A stretch of DNA of 64,000 nt, taken from Cobetia amphilecti. GTDB lineage: Bacteria > Pseudomonadota > Gammaproteobacteria > Pseudomonadales > Halomonadaceae. This document shows, one piece after another, positions 62,690 through 64,000 of this stretch (position 1 is its first letter; each line of letters starts with the position of its first letter). The stretch lies in assembly GCF_030010415.1 (NCBI RefSeq), contig NZ_JASCSA010000008.1. One strand, written 5' to 3'. A model generated the notes under the pieces. That model searched no databases, had not been told where the DNA came from, and saw only the letters and a program-made list of their open reading frames with translations. A program made the translations under genes and the position numbers.

Positions 62690-62713
62690 TGTCCACCTAT
62701 CAATAAGTGGACA
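62690..62713. repeat. Hairpin just upstream of tnpA
   Basis: Arms of 11 bases (62690-62700 and 62703-62713) with one mismatch and a two-base loop. It ends seven bases before the tnpA ATG, where it could limit transposase translation. Confidence 0.6.
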
Positions 62714-62719
62714 CTTATC

Positions 62720-63088
62720 ATGATGGAATCAAGCGTGTTGGAAGTTCCTCGCAAGCGTCGCCGCTTCACTGCCGCCTTCAAGGCCAGGATCGTCGAAGCG
62801 TGTCAGCAACCCGGTGCCTCCGTTGCCGGAGTGGCGTTGGAGCACAGCCTGAATGCTAACCTGGTCCACAATTGGATCCGTACCACCCGTCAGCAAACGG
62901 CTGTGCCAGAAATACCGGCATTTGTACCGGTGCCCATGACTCGCGAGTTGTCACCGGCCACTCCCCAGCAACAGGTGGCGAACCCTATTCGCCTCACCAT
63001 CCCGCACCCCAACGGCCCGATGGTCATCGAGTGGCCTGCCTCGGAGGCCGACACCTGTCGATCTCTGATTCGGGAGCTGCTCGCATGA
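62720..63088 (+). CDS. tnpA: IS66 family accessory protein TnpA
   Basis: A 122-residue protein with the IS66 TnpA helix-turn-helix: RRRFTAAFKARIVEACQQPG then VAGVALEHSLNANLVHNWIR. It is needed for transposition together with TnpB and TnpC. A second ATG follows immediately at 62723. No ribosome site is evident. Confidence 0.88.
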   Translation: MMESSVLEVPRKRRRFTAAFKARIVEACQQPGASVAGVALEHSLNANLVHNWIRTTRQQTAVPEIPAFVPVPMTRELSPATPQQQVANPIRLTIPHPNGPMVIEWPASEADTCRSLIRELLA

Positions 63089-63420
63089 TCCGCATCGACG
63101 AAATCTGGCTGGCTACCGCCCCCCTGGATATGCGGGCCGGTCCGGACACTGCGTTGGCCCGAGTGGTGAAGGTCTTCGGCGCGGCTCGCCCGCATTGTGC
63201 TTATCTGTTCGCCAACCGGCGTGGCAACCGCATTAAGGTGCTGGTCCACGATGGTCTGGGCATCTGGCTGTGCGCCAGGCGCCTGAACCAGGGCAAGTTC
63301 CACTGGGCTGGCAACCGGCATGGCGATTGCGTCGAGCTCTGCCCTGAGCAGGCCATGGCACTGGTGCAGGGCCTACCCTGGCAGCGTCTCGGCACCGACG
63401 GCGTCATCTCTGTCGTCTGA
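63085..63420 (+). CDS. tnpB: IS66 family accessory protein TnpB (Orf2)
   Basis: A 111-residue protein with the family core TAPLDMRAGPDTALARVV, YLFANRRGNRIKVLVHDGLG and the closing segment RLNQGKFHW. The ATG at 63085 overlaps the tnpA stop (ATGA); a longer reading from 62872 lies inside tnpA and is rejected. The length is normal for the family. Confidence 0.92.
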   Translation: MIRIDEIWLATAPLDMRAGPDTALARVVKVFGAARPHCAYLFANRRGNRIKVLVHDGLGIWLCARRLNQGKFHWAGNRHGDCVELCPEQAMALVQGLPWQRLGTDGVISVV

Positions 63421-63512
63421 CACGCCAGGCCAGGTACGGCACAGAACCTCCCGGCCCGCTATTCGCTGATGCGCCAATCCCACTGCCTTCGGCGGGCTGG
63501 CATACTGGCGGA

Positions 63513-64000
63513 ATGACGACGCCCCCCGACCTGACTCAACTCTCTCCCGATCAGCTCCGCCACTTGGCGGCAACGCTGATGACGCAGGTGGAGGAAAAGG
63601 AGAAAGCGCTACGCCACAGCGAGCAGGTCAATCAAAAGCTGACCTATGAAATGGCATTGCTCAAGCGCCACGCCTTCGGCAAGCGCAGCGAGCAGCTCAA
63701 TGTCCTGCAGATCAGCCTGCTGGAGGAAGGGGTGGACGCCGACATTGCTGCCATCGAGACCGAGCTGGAAGAGCTCCACCTCACTGCTGCCACGCCAGTG
63801 GCAAGGAAGACGCCCAAGCGCACGCCCTTACCTCCCGAGCTACCGCGCACCGAGATTCATCATGATCCGGAGAATGATCACTGCCGGTGTGGTTGTCAGC
63901 TGAGGCGGATCGGCGAGGAAATCAGTGAGAAGTTGGATTACACGACGGGCGTGTTCCACGTCGAGCGGCATATCCGTGGCAAGTGGGTCTGCGACCAATG
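63513..64000 (+). CDS. tnpC: IS66 family transposase TnpC (partial, N-terminal part)
   Basis: The first 162 codons of the DDE transposase. Visible are a leucine-rich coiled coil (about residues 25-85, with LTYEMALLKRHAFGKRSEQL), a Pro/Arg linker, and the zinc-finger region CRCGCQLRRIGEEISEKLDY. The catalytic DDE domain lies beyond the window end. It starts 92 bases after tnpB. Confidence 0.9.
   Translation, partial: MTTPPDLTQLSPDQLRHLAATLMTQVEEKEKALRHSEQVNQKLTYEMALLKRHAFGKRSEQLNVLQISLLEEGVDADIAAIETELEELHLTAATPVARKTPKRTPLPPELPRTEIHHDPENDHCRCGCQLRRIGEEISEKLDYTTGVFHVERHIRGKWVCDQ

Larger units (their letters stand above)
62636..64000 (+). mobile_element. IS66-family insertion sequence, left part (continues beyond the window)
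   Basis: The left end begins at 62636 with GTAAGCG, the usual terminus of IS66-family inverted repeats. Inside are the three family genes in standard order, tnpA, tnpB and the start of tnpC, with an ATGA overlap between the first two. The right inverted repeat and the target duplication are outside the window, so the exact copy cannot be delimited. Confidence 0.88.

Overview
The window looks like chromosomal DNA of a halophilic gammaproteobacterium of the Halomonadaceae (Cobetia/Halomonas-like). This rests on the set of genes: three BCCT-type osmolyte transporters in a row, an NhaC-type antiporter, a carnitine-to-betaine pathway, a class I PHA synthase and a second, N-type F-ATPase. No rRNA, tRNA or CRISPR was seen. 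Identities were assigned by reading motifs, without database searches.

Region 1 (1-19261) is an energy-metabolism block. A cytochrome bd operon (cydA-cydB-cydD, minus strand, cydD cut by the window edge) diverges from a nine-gene N-ATPase operon (atpDCQRBEFAG). An Fnr/Anr-like box lies between them, placed exactly where it would activate cydA. A PHA synthase, a FabI-like reductase, a MaoC-phosphotransacetylase fusion and an acetate kinase follow on the plus strand. Two overlapping membrane GGDEF genes converge on ackA.

Region 2 (19386-27056) is a complete four-carbon acid-sugar (L-threonate/D-erythronate) pathway: GntP-type permease, DenD, OtnI, OtnC, OtnK and LtnD. A LacI-type regulator is divergent, with two abutting palindromic operators in the shared promoter region. 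Region 3 (27057-41880) handles carnitine and betaine: cdhC-cdhA-cdhB, an HocS-like acylcarnitine esterase, a CdhR-like regulator, two closely similar BCCT carriers, one divergent BCCT carrier and an NhaC antiporter. Two uncharacterised minus-strand genes and two small tandem repeats sit inside this region.

Region 4 (42005-58896) is mixed: kbl-tdh threonine degradation, LysR/DoxX/pirin genes, a DUF1232 protein, a lipoprotein, an EamA exporter, an L-lactate permease with a PdhR/LldR-type palindrome upstream, a 2-oxoglutarate oxygenase, small membrane proteins, and a minus-strand group (DUF1348, GST, three-domain flavin/iron-sulfur reductase) facing a LysR gene. The oxygenase and the GST each show one apparent single-base deletion. 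Region 5 (58876-64000) holds a LysR gene divergent from a beta-hydroxyacid dehydrogenase/aldehyde dehydrogenase pair, then the left end of an IS66-family element that runs off the window.

Most genes are packed into operons with ATGA or TGATG stop/start overlaps. Many operons end in perfect inverted-repeat terminators, often with arms of 11-17 bp.
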